This document shows positions 26,592 through 39,611 of a stretch of 64,000 bases of DNA, one piece after another. Positions within the stretch are counted from its first letter, which is position 1; the number at the start of each line of letters is the position of its first letter. Below the pieces are notes generated by a model. That model was not told where the DNA came from. It saw only the letters and a list, made by a program, of their open reading frames with translations, and did not search any database. The DNA is from Acanthaster planci (lineage: Eukaryota > Echinodermata > Asteroidea > Valvatida > Acanthasteridae), in contig NW_019091545.1 in NCBI RefSeq assembly GCF_001949145.1, positions 500,055 through 564,054 of the forward strand, read 5' to 3'. Made by a program: the position numbers and the translations under genes.

Positions 26592-27650
26592 ACAAGCCTT
26601 CACAACCAGAGGATTATCACTTCAAAACTCCTCAAAACATCATTCCTGACATTAACCCATCTTAGGCACAGGAAGAACTCAAGAAAATGAAATGTTGAGA
26701 ACAAAACTGTAAATGGGAGTTAGTTCAAGCTATGGAACAGATTTTATGTTTTGTATAATTTGAAACATGCACTAACTAACCTTGTAGAAATTAGCACTGT
26801 CTTGCGTTATCTGGTTGAGAGATAGTTACTTTCATCACTTTTTTGTTTGTTGCCGATATGTATATATTTGGACCTGATTTGAGGGTGACTTTTTAATACG
26901 CTTATGGACTTTGTGATAGTAAAACCTTCCAGTAGATATAATGTAATACTACGTTTGTAATTTCCTTTAAACTTTTTGGCCCTATACAGTGTATAACGAT
27001 CACAGAAAACGACGCATTGCGGAAGTAATCTTACTTTTTCAATTATAAAAGTGAACTAATTATAAAATTAGATTTTGTAAGATACTGTATCGAACTGCTC
27101 CAATTCAGAGCAGTGGACATTTGAATCTTTCACACTCTCTTAATACTCTGTGCTGCTGCCCTGGTATCGAAATGCAGATGCTGTTTTTAATCAGTGATCT
27201 GACATGTCGAAATTGTTTTGAATAATGAATATGTTAACGAGCCGTTAGTTTTAGGAAATGATCTAGACTAGTCACAGATTTGATCTTTATTGTTACAACG
27301 CATTCCTGTATAAACTGGAAACGTGTCTCTTAAGTGTTACAAAAACGTTTGCAAAAACTTAATCTCTTTAAGTTTTTCTTTTCAGAAACTTGATGTAACG
27401 ATGTCGACTGACATCGTTTTTGGGGAAAGGTAGGGAATATCAATGTACGTGTATAAGTCACATGGAAGCAATTAAACTTTGTATTTAGAGACAAAACATT
27501 TTCCAGCTTTGGTATGTAGAGATTTAAAACTGCATTAATGTGAAATATTCTTTCGTATTTTTACTCAGCTTTTTCAATAGTTTCTCATCCATTTTCGACG
27601 TGAACATGTACACATTTTACATGTTAGTTATAATAAAAGGCAAATATGTG
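26592..27650 (+). other. Probable 3' UTR of iGluR gene B
   Basis: AT-rich, no coding frame. AATAAA at 27632-27637 is a candidate poly(A) signal, with an ATTAAA-like signal near 27470. Which is used cannot be told from sequence alone. Confidence 0.4.
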
Positions 27651-28750
27651 TAGATGAGACAAATTATCCATCGCTTGTTGTCTTAACAAGACTGAACATC
27701 TCAAACTAAAGCACTTTGGAAAAAGTAAACTTTAAGTTGATAACCTTTTGTTTTACAATGAGTGGCGAGACGTCACAATACTGCTTTTGATGAATAACAC
27801 AACAGAGCAAAATTCCTTCTTGAAAATAACAAATTTTGTTTTGGCGCCGATTCGTGGCATTTCTTGCGTACTTTTGCTCCTTTCTTCCCAATTCTGTGCT
27901 CCACAGTACAGGGAATCTATTACATGTATGATTTCAGCTTTATGAAAATGAATCATAGCAAACTGTGAGAGTTTTCCAGAGGAGTAAAGCAACAATGAGA
28001 AGACATACATTTACATTATAATTAGGAAGAAAACATTATAATAAAATGAGCCACGAGCAGCCCCCTGGTATTTTGATAATGCAAGAACGAAGTTAGTTCA
28101 TGTCGTCTTTTTTCATAAATGTGAGAAGTCCCCTCCGAACGTAATGTACATGTAGGCCTCTCAGTCCCTTGGTCATGAAAACAATTTCAGTACAGGACTA
28201 CGGCATTCCAGCAAATAACTTCAAACGCCACGAATTACAGAGAGGGCGCTGTAACTGCAATAAACAGGGCGAAAGAAGTCGAACATAGGTGCAACAGAAA
28301 TCAGCCGCGGTTTTTTAAGCGAGGTCTGCATCAAGGGAGTCCTAACTTAGCCGACAGCTGTTATTTTCATTTCTTCGGTCAATTTCATCAGTTTTAACTT
28401 CTCTGCTGCCTCCATGTACATGTACTTACTAGTAAACAATTTTACCGACGGCTGTTTCGGTAGCAGTTAGAAAACTACCTTTTATACGTTTTGGTTGCTT
28501 TTCATTATGCAAAAGAAATGCTTCGCAATTTCCCAATAAGAACAATCGCAAGAACATGTACAATGTACATGAAAGCTTTACGAATTACCCCCTTTCAGCA
28601 CACCTTTCTACAGTTACGTTTAATCTTTAAAACAGTCAAACTGTCAACCGAACAAAAAAGAAAGAAAAAGGAAAACCTAAAGGAAAATGCCTAGAAACCT
28701 GAAGATTACCACGCAAAACAGATTTCATAAAGTAAATTGCAAATTACATT
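27651..28750. other. Gap between convergent genes B and C
   Basis: Short AT-rich stretch between the likely 3' ends of B (+) and C (-). Only short frames and a few ACATGTAC words are seen; no RNA gene or transposon was recognised. Confidence 0.5.
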
Positions 28751-29829
28751 CCTTTTTATTACGAGAAGCATGATCTTTTTGACAATCCAGAAATTTATAC
28801 ACACGTCATAAAAATGCTTATTAACAAAGTTGATTAAAGTAAATCTAAGCGAAATGATTACGAATTAAGAAAAGCTAACAACTTATTCGAAAGAAAATGA
28901 CTTATTATAACAAAAACTACACTGAGTGTACATGTATATTGCAATAGTTCAACTTGGAACAAAAGAGTAGGGCCTAATGAGCATTCATGTGATAACTTTC
29001 AAGAGATCAGAATCGTAACCTTGTCAGAAAATTCTCTGGCAAGTGCAGTTACCGTGATCATGAAAAGGGAGAATGACAATTTTAAAAACGAAACGAAACC
29101 GTTCTGATATATGAAACAAATCAAAACAAAGCTAACAGACAAAAATAACATACAGCTAACAGTCGCGGATTATTATTTACAACTTAGCCCCAAACCACTC
29201 TGTACAAAGATTAGAGATTTATACAAAATACAAACCTAGAACAACGTGAACCTAATCGGGATTACGTAAATGTATTGTACATTGCGTAAAATCTTAACCC
29301 TGTCAAAATACTTCAGCCGTCAAAAATTACGCTTTAACATTATAAAACTGCGGTATACATGTACAGCAATGGAAATCGGCTTGACAATTTTTGACGCCGG
29401 GATTGTTCGTTGATCAGTGGTCTACAAACAGTGGCTTCTTTTGTGTCTATCATTTCACATAAATGTATGCTTCTTTCCACCTCCTTCAAGGGATCAGAAT
29501 AAGAAATACATGTCCTTAACTTCACCGAGTACAACATCTTTACCTTCTTCGCTATCTAATGTCCATGTAAATTCAAAGCATTTTGTGGTTTTCCAAAAAA
29601 ATTACCAATCAAAACAGAAGTGCTTTAGGAACGTTGTTGGCATGATTGCATTTGCAAATTACATGTACATAACATCTTGTGTCCCGCTGTTAATTTCTTT
29701 GTAGGAAAAATTCATTATTTGGGTCTTCAGTCACAGAACAGCAAACAGTTCGTCCGTGTACATGTACATACGTAGGAGAAGTAGTACAAGTGCATTATTC
29801 ATGCCCACGTTGGAACGCATTCTTGGAAT
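28751..29829 (-). other. Probable 3' UTR of iGluR gene C
   Basis: Downstream of the TAA stop of gene C on the minus strand. AT-rich without a coding frame. A minus-strand AATAAA (TTTATT at 28755-28760) is a plausible poly(A) signal. Confidence 0.4.
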
Positions 29830-32800
29830 TTAGATCCACATCTTCTCGTCTCCACCTCCTGCTCCACCACCCACCGGTCCACTCATACCCCCTCCACCTC
29901 GAGGGCCTCCCATGCCACCTCCCATACCACCATTACGAGCGCTGCTTTTGCTCTTCTTGCCACCATTGCAGGAATTCGAGATGGATTCGACAGCGAAGGT
30001 AACGACAGCCAGGATAATGCCGATGAGGAGTATGTAGTAGACGCCTTGGAGATCGACTGTGGTCAGGGAGAATACACCTTGTCGCTCCCAAGTGGTCAAG
30101 TTGGCACATTCCTGATGACGGACATCCAGATCCCACCACTCTCTCTCCAGATCTTCAAGAACACCTGTATCACGGAGTGATTCGATGGCACTTGACAACT
30201 GGTCACGAAGCGGAGAATCTTTCTGCACGGCTAAAGCGTACGTGGTGCGGGTGATATAGGTGCCAGACACTAGCAAGTCACAGGGTCTCTTGCTAGCTAT
30301 GAAGCTCAACTCGCCTGCTTCACCAATGAAGGCATAGTAACCGTTGCTCTCACGTACTCGTTTGATACCGTCTTCGATGTCATTGACCCACGGGGAAGGA
30401 ACACGCGTGTTCATGTGCTGCCACAGACGCTGGTACTCTGGTACGCTAGACTTCTTGAAGAAGTAAAATGTGGAGCCCTTTTCAACTGTACCGAAGGCAA
30501 CCTCAGTCTGGTCTAGGAGCTCTTCTGCGGTTTTGGTGTAGACCAACCTCTTGTTGGTGGTAACAAAGTGGGTGAGGTTCAGCAGGTACAGGAACACCAT
30601 GATAATGGTGAAGACCCACCAGAACGCTGCCAGAGTACGACCAGCGTTGGAGCGGGGAGAAGCATCGAAGCTCTGCAGGAACATGGTAGAGGTCAGGAAC
30701 CACATTGAATTCTTCATGCTGAAGTTCTCGGCGTTCTCTTCGAAGGTCTCACGCCGTTCTGCAGCGGCGCGCCACTCGTAAGGATCGAAGTAGTTGAAGA
30801 AGAACAGCATGGCACTGATGATGAAGAAAGCGGCCAGATTGACGAACCACACCTCGATACCGAATGGGTACATGATGCGGAAAGGATTATGCTGGACGTA
30901 GTTGGGGTGTTTCATCATGATAGTAATACCAGAACTCATGAAAGGGTATGTAAAATCGACGGCTTCCGAACGATCGGGTGTTACAGTCAGAGGTCCAGCT
31001 GCAATGTCGGCTCTCTGTAAGAAAGAAAGCGAAATAAAACATTCAAATTTCCTGTTAAGAGTTACATGTTTTCCACAACATTGAGTTATGCAAGAGAGGG
31101 AAGCAACTAATCTTTGTCTGCTACTCACCTTATGGACCACATCTCCCACCATGCCATTCCAGATTAAGCTGTACCGGTGTCTACTGCCAAACTTTCCGTC
31201 AGCAACTAGCTCCACTTGGTAGTCAAAGTCGATCCCCTTGACATGAGTTTTGATTCGTTCCAGCAGGTCGATGATGTAACCCTCGAAGCGATTATTGCCT
31301 TGATAGCTTCCAGTCTCTGTCACGGCCGACTCGTTACCCTTCAACATGAGGAATGGCTTAGCCTGTTGGTCAAACAACAAGGGAACACCAATTACTTCGC
31401 TCGTTCATAAAATTATCATAAAGGAACAAATTTCTTCTCCTGATATTCACTCCGGCTCATGTTTTATAGAAATTAGAAAGTTTAAACCTTCAGATGAAAC
31501 CTTCATGATAACAGAAAACACCCGCTGCCTGTAATTCCGAATACTCCTCAATGAACACCATCCGATGTTTACGGAAAAAAGAAGTTTGAAAATTTTGTTG
31601 ATTATTTGGAGACTCCAGAATATGCCCATAATTACATGTACTGGAAATGTTCAAAAGTACAAACATCAATTTCTCCCTTAACTGACAAAAGCCTCGGAGG
31701 CATCGATTATTAAATATTTTGGTGAGATTCCTGGACTTGCATTCATTTTATGCATCAACTTGATTGTGTTTGCAACTGACCTCAATGGTGACAATCTTGA
31801 TGATTCGCTCAGACGCATAGTTGTGGTAGGTTACGTTAAGATGACCTTCGCTCTGCCATTTCCTGTCCCATTTTTTCTCCCAGTAGTTAGGGTTTTGCGT
31901 CCATTCGCCCCTCTAGAAAACAACAACAAATTGAAAATGAGGATTGTAAAGTTCTTACATATCTAAGAAAAACATCGGGAGTTTTTCTTTTCTTTTCAAT
32001 TTTCAACTTGCTCTTCAATGATCGAGGGCAGAGAAGGGCACTTACCATTTGATCCAAGGTCTTGAACTGCCCACTGTAAATTGAAATCGTGTAGTTGACA
32101 CGATTTCCGTGTGCATCAAACGCTACATTCCCTGAAATTCCTTCGAACGCCACCTTTTGGTAGAAAATGGAGAAAAGATAATCAATATCTGAACTCAAGA
32201 AGTGGCAGGTCATATCAGCGTACGTGCATGATGTTTCATTGTGCAGGTGGGAGAAATAATTTGCTCACCTCTTTTAGGTATCTGCTAAGGAAATTTTCAG
32301 AAGGCACGGTAGTGGCAGTTGGGCAGGGCGGCATCTGGGTATCGCCTGGCAACACGGCTGTGCCCGTGGCTCCATTATCTTCTCTCCATTCACGATACAG
32401 TTTGAGGGCGTGGCCTACAGCGATGACAGCATCGAAGGCAAGGCGGTCTCTCATTGGCCACTCAGTGGTGGAGGTTCCGATGGAAGTGGGTAAGGCGTAC
32501 TGGAGCTCCCTCGTGAAGTTCATGCCAAATCGGGTCATGTACACGTTGGTTTTCTCGAGTTCGGTTCGGAAGGTTCTGTCCAAAGACATGTCCTGCAAAA
32601 ATGTACAAAGTTATGAAATAAAATGGACTAATCAGAGAGTGGATACTACGTGTATGAAGTCCTAAACGATTGCACTCAATACATGATCACAGAGAGGACA
32701 GGGACTAAAATAATCATTACTACTGAAAGAGAAATTTACCAAGTGTTCCATTCACAGAGCATTCGCAAAGTATTCCAAAAAACCCCAAACATTTAAATAT

Positions 32801-35800
32801 CGGAAATAATAACAGAAAACACGGTCATACATTCAAAAATGGTAAAACAATTTAACTATCGGTAAATTATTCATTTAAATCGAAAGAATTATTTGCAACC
32901 AACTCTTTACTTACAATGTTCCCGAGGATCCAGTGGTATCTGGCATTCAAAATCTGAGCACCTGGGTTCTGCTCTGCCTGCAAAGTTGAAATAATAGAAA
33001 ATCATAAAACACAGGTACAATGTTATTGTGCACTTACTTTGGAGGAACATGTACATGTGTATTGCAAGTACGTTCAACAAAGTACCGCTTTTAAATGGTT
33101 ACTACAAACGGCCTTTTGTTAGACCTTCTGCAGCTTTATGGGAATCACTGTGTTGTCTTACCCACACCAGGAAGGCCTTTGCGTTTGCTTCTTCCGAGCA
33201 GAAGAGAAAGATATTGGTGGTGGATTCGGCTTTGATCTTAGCGGCTAGTTCCATGTAGCCGTTGTGGTCGTTTCTGTCACCCACCGGTATGGCTGTTATG
33301 TTCCACTCCAGCTCCCGCTGAATGTTGAGAACTTCCTGGAGGAACTCTAGGGCTGGTTTACAGCGAGGTGAGGAAAAGAGAACACTTTATGGGGAAGGCA
33401 GTCAAACAGAGAGCTAAAACTGGCCTTTCGTTGTTGCTTTTGTTCAATCAAAGGAGGGATCTCATTTTAGGGGTTTAATTTTTTGAGCTCGGAACGGAGA
33501 GTTGACAAATGGATCGATTTCTTCGTTACATGTAAATCCCGTCGATAAAAGGCTCGTCTTAAATGTCGTAAACGTGAGTTATGTTTCTACTTAATCGGAA
33601 TATCTAAATAATTAACATTTATTTTTAAGATCAATTAACAAAGTCGTCATTAGCATGTTACAGTCAGTGAATGATAAAAGGTTCTCCTCAAATACAGCAC
33701 ATAAGTTTGTAAAACGAAGGAAAGTTGATTCGAAACAAAAGTTACAAAATATGAAAGTGTCTCTATGAACCTACCATTGTTGCCATCGTGAACGATGATG
33801 AAGTTCCTCCATGTAAAGTATTTGAGGATGTCGACAAACATGGAGTTGGTATCTTCCGGGGATGGGTGCATCTTGAAGGCTATGGAGCCTGAGTCATAGG
33901 AACCGTGGTCCAGGGCAAAGATAGGATTGGAGGCGTGGCTGGCGATACCGGCAATGTCCTCACACTCTGAACACTTGTCCTCAGGAAGGATCATGGCAGA
34001 GGGTCGCTCCGCGCTGATGAGGTTGCAAACTGCGTAACAAAGACGAGTTTTTATTCACGTTATTGCAGTCAATCGCTGATTCCTGTCAGACCAATGATTT
34101 TTTTCTGTTCTTTGTTTTCGGGAAATTGCATTTTGGGTTTGAAACATTACGCGTCCACGAGCTCCGCTCTTAACTGTACCCGTTGCAACATTGCAGGTCT
34201 GAGATAATTCAAACGACCTGAAGGTCCAGAAGCAATCATATATGTACACATGACATGAACATTTTCATGCATTCACTTGGTTAACATCCCACCACCACCA
34301 CCACAAGTCGATCCCAAGAGACTTACTGTCGTTCAGAGCAGAGAAGACTGAGTTTGAAGTCTTGACGTCGTCAATTCCCCTGAAGACGATGTCATGAACC
34401 TCTGAGAGGAAGGTTGTGTTTCGTTTGATGTATCGGACGCCATCTTCAATGACCGATTTCAGGCCTTCGGACCCCGTACCAAAGAGCGCCGCTGTGAGAA
34501 GTCAAATCAGGAATCAGTGTGAAATGCACCCTGAAATGTATTCTGCTGAAATGCGACACTAAAAGGCCACACACGTTGTACATGTCCATGATTTTGAACG
34601 TGGGACGTAATTGTTATTTACTCCATTTTGTTCAACTTGTCATAGGGATAACTGTATCCATCGACTTCAAATATAGAATAAATATGAACCACGTCCAGAG
34701 GCACAAAGGGGTAGGGATACGCCCCCACCGAATTGTGGATTATTTCTAGATTTAAAAGGTACATGTATTAGGTAATTTTTCAGGACCAGTCTACAACAGC
34801 AAACCTATATCTTACAATTTAAACTATATAAATAGAAACACTAAATGCAGCCTATTTAATTACATACATACACATAGTGCGTTAGCATTTTCTGAGCCCT
34901 ATTCAGCAACGTCTTCGAACAGGGATCTTCTCGAAAAATGATGGCGACAGAAACAAGAACACTAAGGAAGCTGATAGACTCAACTTGATGCATTTCCTCA
35001 AAACGCATCAGAACGCTTAACAATGTTCAAATGGACACAATGAAAGCAGCATTCAAGTTAAGGGAGCGAACTGCGGTTTCACAAAGCAACTTCTTCACAT
35101 AATCATCAATAATTTTCAAAATACTCTGTACTGGCTACGTGACTGAGTGTCTTTAAGTTCTCATAACATTTTATTTTATGCGGATCATGGGTTAAAAAGG
35201 ACTTATTTTCCCTGTAAACCTACTGAGGAAACCAGAACATCATAGTCACTGGCAACAGTTTCTGCGGATTTTGTAGGAGGCACACCCTAGAAATTGTTGG
35301 CTATTTTTGATACTGCCTACAAGCTTTTCTCGTAACAAAATTTCAAGATTGGATGTATTTTAATGTTTAATGTCACGTAAGGTTTGAAAAATAAAGGAAT
35401 ACAACAAAAATTCTAGCAACGAGAGAAAAATCCTTTTGATGCTAAAAAACAGTCGCGCCCGCCAATGCATAAACAAAACGGTGGCCATTTTGCTATATTC
35501 AAGTACCCAAAAATTGGCCAATTATTCAATGCGTCTAAAAAGCTCTGTTTTTGGATATACTTTCACGATACACTATAATTCTCTCTCCGGATTCAAAACA
35601 AGTTTAGGCCTACCGCTGATTTTACTACTCGTTCATACAGTCATTAATTGATATGCAATTTCGCACAACAAAATCACAAGACAGTTGTTTAAATATGTAA
35701 AATACCACTTTAATGTTCATATATAAATATACATGTATACAGACACTTAGCACATCCTATGGAACTACAGTTCCGACCCAAAAATGGCGGTAAGACGGTT

Positions 35801-36455
35801 GGAATCATGCACTGCTTTGTACATGTACAATACATGTACATGTACTCTATGCGCACACATCCCACGGTATATCTCATTTGCATATGGATACAACTATTGT
35901 GCGTTATTCATTCGTGTGTGACCTAAGCATTTGGTAAGCGCTGGCACGGAAGGAGAATAAGAAAATGTCGGACGCCAAAATGCTTTCGTCACATCAGGCA
36001 GATGCCGCAAACTAACCAAAACTTCGTATTTGCCCCCCCCCCCAAAGCTTTTCATAATATGAAAACTAATACTAGCAGAATAAAACCGTTAACATTACAC
36101 AGCTACTGAGCTCTTCAATTTTTACACGTTTTTAGTGAAAGATGTTTTGGACCAATACAAAAATGAATCAGTTGATAGCATCTTTCCTACCTCTATGATC
36201 AGACTGATGATAGCATGAGTTCAACCAATTCACGGCAACCATGAACTGATGAATCGTATTCATTGGACATAATTTTTTCCTTGTTAAAACTACACAACCA
36301 TCCAAATCAATCATTCTAAACATATCATTAAAACAATTGATAAACGCAGGAGGGATGAAATACTCACAGACAGCGACGGTTCCCGCATCACTTCGGTGCA
36401 CGTATAACTGAAGTAGCAACAAGCCCCACACGACTTTCACTGAAGTCGACAACAT
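29830..36455 (-). CDS. Ionotropic glutamate receptor-like subunit C (complete, 914 aa)
   Basis: Plasma-membrane ligand-gated channel subunit. Exons in transcript order: 36455-36368, 34491-34327, 34029-33775, 33352-33162, 32977-32915, 32592-32269, 32153-32046, 31912-31781, 31362-31129, 31014-29830. They sum to 2745 nt, exactly 915 codons with the TAA stop. Exon 1 encodes a signal peptide (MLSTSVKVVWGLLLLQ). The amino-terminal domain carries KCSEC, YHWILGN and RVNYTISIYSG. S1 starts at AKPFLM (443) and has RFEGY, with Phe468 where AMPA receptors have Tyr. P528, T530 and R535 match the canonical P-L-T...R agonist motif. M1 is about 575-596, the pore loop 617-636 with Leu633 at the Q/R site, M3 646-668 and M4 842-864. 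S2 keeps Ser701-Thr702 and Glu752. The best candidate of the three to bind glutamate. The Gly-rich tail (about 882-909) ends KMWI. It converges on gene B. Confidence 0.92.
35872..35887 (+). promoter_or_regulatory. Octamer-containing 16-mer in intron 1 of gene C
   Basis: The 16-mer ATCTCATTTGCATATG is identical to 18885-18900 upstream of gene B. It contains the POU octamer ATTTGCAT and lies about 570 bp into gene C, within intron 1. A 12-bp core (TCTCATTTGCAT) also occurs reverse-complemented at 22261-22272, in intron 3 of gene B. Confidence 0.35.
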
Positions 36456-39400
36456 GATGCCTGCAAACTCGCTTCCTGAAAACCTCTCTGTACAAACGCA
36501 GCAACCCTCTACAGGGTGACAATATGGCCTAGAAATCCTGCTGCGTAGTTATGGTTGTTTCAACCTGTTCTTCGCCGATGAAATTCAGTTCCTCCGGAGG
36601 CAGGAATCGTTTTCGAACATCAAACAGGGTTTTTCTTTCCGTTGCCTCGTATGATTCAGGTGGGGAGGTTCGTGAAAGGAATTACCTCACCGAAGCCAGA
36701 TCCGGGCTCGCATTCACGGGCGCTACGTGCCAATTGCGTGCGTAATATTCATGAGGAGGCGGGATGGAAGGATCCATTTTTAACAGGGGGGAGGACATTG
36801 ACACAATAATGACTTGCATATATAAGGTCACGGTGTTTGCTTCAAATTTAGCCTCGAGTCAAAACGACCTGCTCACTGTACATGTATATACACCTATACA
36901 TGTACAGTGTACATGTACATTATATTGCGTCACTTACTGAGGTAGCCACAACTCATGGGAAAAGAAAACATAACACAAACATCAAATAACAAGAACATAG
37001 ATATTGCCATTCATAATATTTGGAACCATCTAGGTCACTGAATGAAATAGGTTCTTATTCCTCCATGGTTGAACAAAGACACACATACTTATCAATAATT
37101 TGCTAAACATCGTGCTCAAATTCAAGAAACTTTTGGAAACGTGAAGCAATCGATGGCAGTATTTGCCATGGGCAGATAATATGTAATATAACATTGATTG
37201 TAATATGCGTGTCAAATGGTGCAAGGCGGTACCGTACAAATGACGTCGCTGGTTTCCAACACTTCTGATTTTTTCGCAATGTAGATTTGTTCGTGAATTC
37301 TCCGAGCACACCAGACATACAAACTCAGAGCACACCAGCCACATACAAACTCCTGATATATAACAATACCACTGACGGCGTGACTATTGTATTATACCAA
37401 AAATGTACATGTATTTTACATATACATGTATGTACATAACAGCTCTTAGCTACCAAACAAGACAACCAACTTTTCTGCATCTTTAAACTTGGGGCGGATA
37501 GTCCGTGGCGCCAAAATAAAAAAAAAGGAAGCTGACAATCCATTCATAACTTTCATTTCAACAACAAAACCTCGTTTGAATACACTTTTCACGCTCTAAT
37601 CAAGTTTGTGAATAAAATCGTGTCCGGGAATCCAATTAACGAGTGATTGTTTTTTATACTCTAAGATCTGAAGTGGCACAGAAAAAACAGCTCCACCGTA
37701 TTTCGATCCATGGCACTGCCTTTTTTCTCGCCTTGTTCGGTGTGTTTTATTCCTCCATATTCGGTGGCAGAACAAATAAACAACTACTCCGACTTCCAAA
37801 ACAAACAAGTAAGTCACATTTGTTGACGGTAGCCCAATAATAAATGTTCACACGTAATAAATCACAAGGATATATGACTGCCTATCTTATCAGACATGGC
37901 TGACTGCTCCATCACGTACATGTATATGGCAGTTACGAATTTGCCGGTCAGTTGCGCGAAGGGGCTACTGGTGTTACACATTTGAAGCCTTCTCAATTAT
38001 TTTCAGAATCTTGTTAGTTGAACAATAAACGATGGATAGGCATTAACAGGAATTTCCCGACATTTATCTTCCGTAAATCCAACCACGTATCCCACGGACC
38101 TGAAATACATGTAATTTATGCAAACAGGGACACGAATTTGCCAATATTTTTTATGCAGTTATTTACAAAAAATGTTGATTTTTGAAAGCACGTGTATTTT
38201 TGCTGATCTTATTCGTTATTTATCTTCTGCTCACGTATCTGTTAGAGCTCCATGATCACTCCATAATCACATCGACTCCTACTTTGCAATTCATGTTCAT
38301 CTTAGCCTTAGGATCCACAACCCATTTTAGTGGACTTCTTTGTCCTCAAATATCGGTAAAAATTCGCCAGACACCAAACAGTATGTATGACTTAAAGGTT
38401 ACGTAATACTTTAAATAGGGCAAATCGTGACGTCCCGCCAAGAAGCAACCGATGTACATGTACATATGAATATTCATTCAATATTCCTAGCCACGCCTGT
38501 ACAAGGACCAAATCAACCGAAAGTTGGTTAATAAGTGACATAATTAAGGACATTTGCACAAGTGCATTTGGCCAGGAAAATTTAAGGAACACAATGACAA
38601 CAGATCAGAGAAAGGCATTGTGTCCACCACCACTACCTGATTTCATGTCCAGGGATCTGAATCTGCGGATAGTTGCAGAACCTTGAGGGGGTTAAAACAC
38701 CGCACCGGCAAAGCGCGACCCAAGCAGATTTAAACACACTTTGGATTAGAGTAATCCCCGATGCAAACTCCTTCAAAAGTGAAGGACTCGAGAAGATTAA
38801 TGATAGAATCAGGCATTAAAACACAAAGTCAAGCTATGGTATTTTAAAGCGTTTAAAACCGACAAGGAAGTGGAATTGGACATTTTAATGACAACTTGAT
38901 ACCAGCGTAACTGATGATACTCCAACAAGTAGGTTTTTAAAATTAATATCTCCCCTACATCTGGATATAATAGCTCAATTCAACCTTATAATAGATTCAT
39001 CTAAATTGAATTCACATTCCGTGGCAATTCGGACTCAACTTAGATTTATGTAAAAATAGCTGCTTCAAGAATACAACATAAATGCATGTATTGCCTATTT
39101 GAAGGTTTCTACCAGCAAATGTCCCTGCTTCAAAATGTCATTTATTTAAAAGGAAACTTGAAAGAAACCCGTCACATTAAAATATTCAATTCTATAAGGC
39201 ACAAATTTACAGAAATACTCTTCGTAGAAAAACCTATTTCATTATTCACAAAGGCACTGACGACAGTAATAAACTAATCTGTACAAGCTCAACATTTGAG
39301 GCTTATTTGCCTAGTTCAGCATAGCTACAAGCCCCTCCAGCAAGATTCAAATTTATTCTGGCTACGTATTCAATTCAAACTATTTACAATCTCTTCACAC

Positions 39401-39611
39401 AAGCCAAGCTGGGCGAAAATATAGACATCTTTCTGTAAGTTAACAGAGAAGTCAGACAAAAATGGAATCAGCACCAAATTATGTATTTCTTTAGATGGAT
39501 GTTCTTCTCAAAATTTTATTTGTAGAACTTTAGCTCGCAAGCCAGATGAAACCTGTGGAGGAAAAAAACCGAGAAATGAAAGGTTTCAGAGGTGGGGGGA
39601 GGGGACAACAG
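36456..39611. other. Intergenic, upstream of gene C, no gene recognised
   Basis: The first 300 bp upstream of the gene C start are somewhat CpG-rich and should hold its promoter and 5' UTR. A TATATAA at about 36817-36823 is on the plus strand, so it does not clearly serve gene C. Dense ACATGTAC palindromes follow at 36878-36922, and isolated ones elsewhere. Remaining open frames are short and unremarkable. Confidence 0.5.
36878..36922. repeat. Nested TGTACATGTA palindromes
   Basis: Three overlapping TGTACA/TACATGTA palindromes occur within 45 bp. The same word family is scattered through the window (for example 35819-35846, 38453-38464, 46861-46885). Confidence 0.6.

Noticed and set aside
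31019-31130. Gene C frame running straight through from exon 9 to exon 10
   Set aside because: The stretch has a good GTGAGT donor and TTACAG acceptor, and removing it restores the conserved HK-RADIAAG junction seen as an intron in A and B.
36817-36823. TATA box of gene C
   Set aside because: The TATATAA is on the plus strand about 360 bp upstream of the ATG, pointing away from the minus-strand gene.
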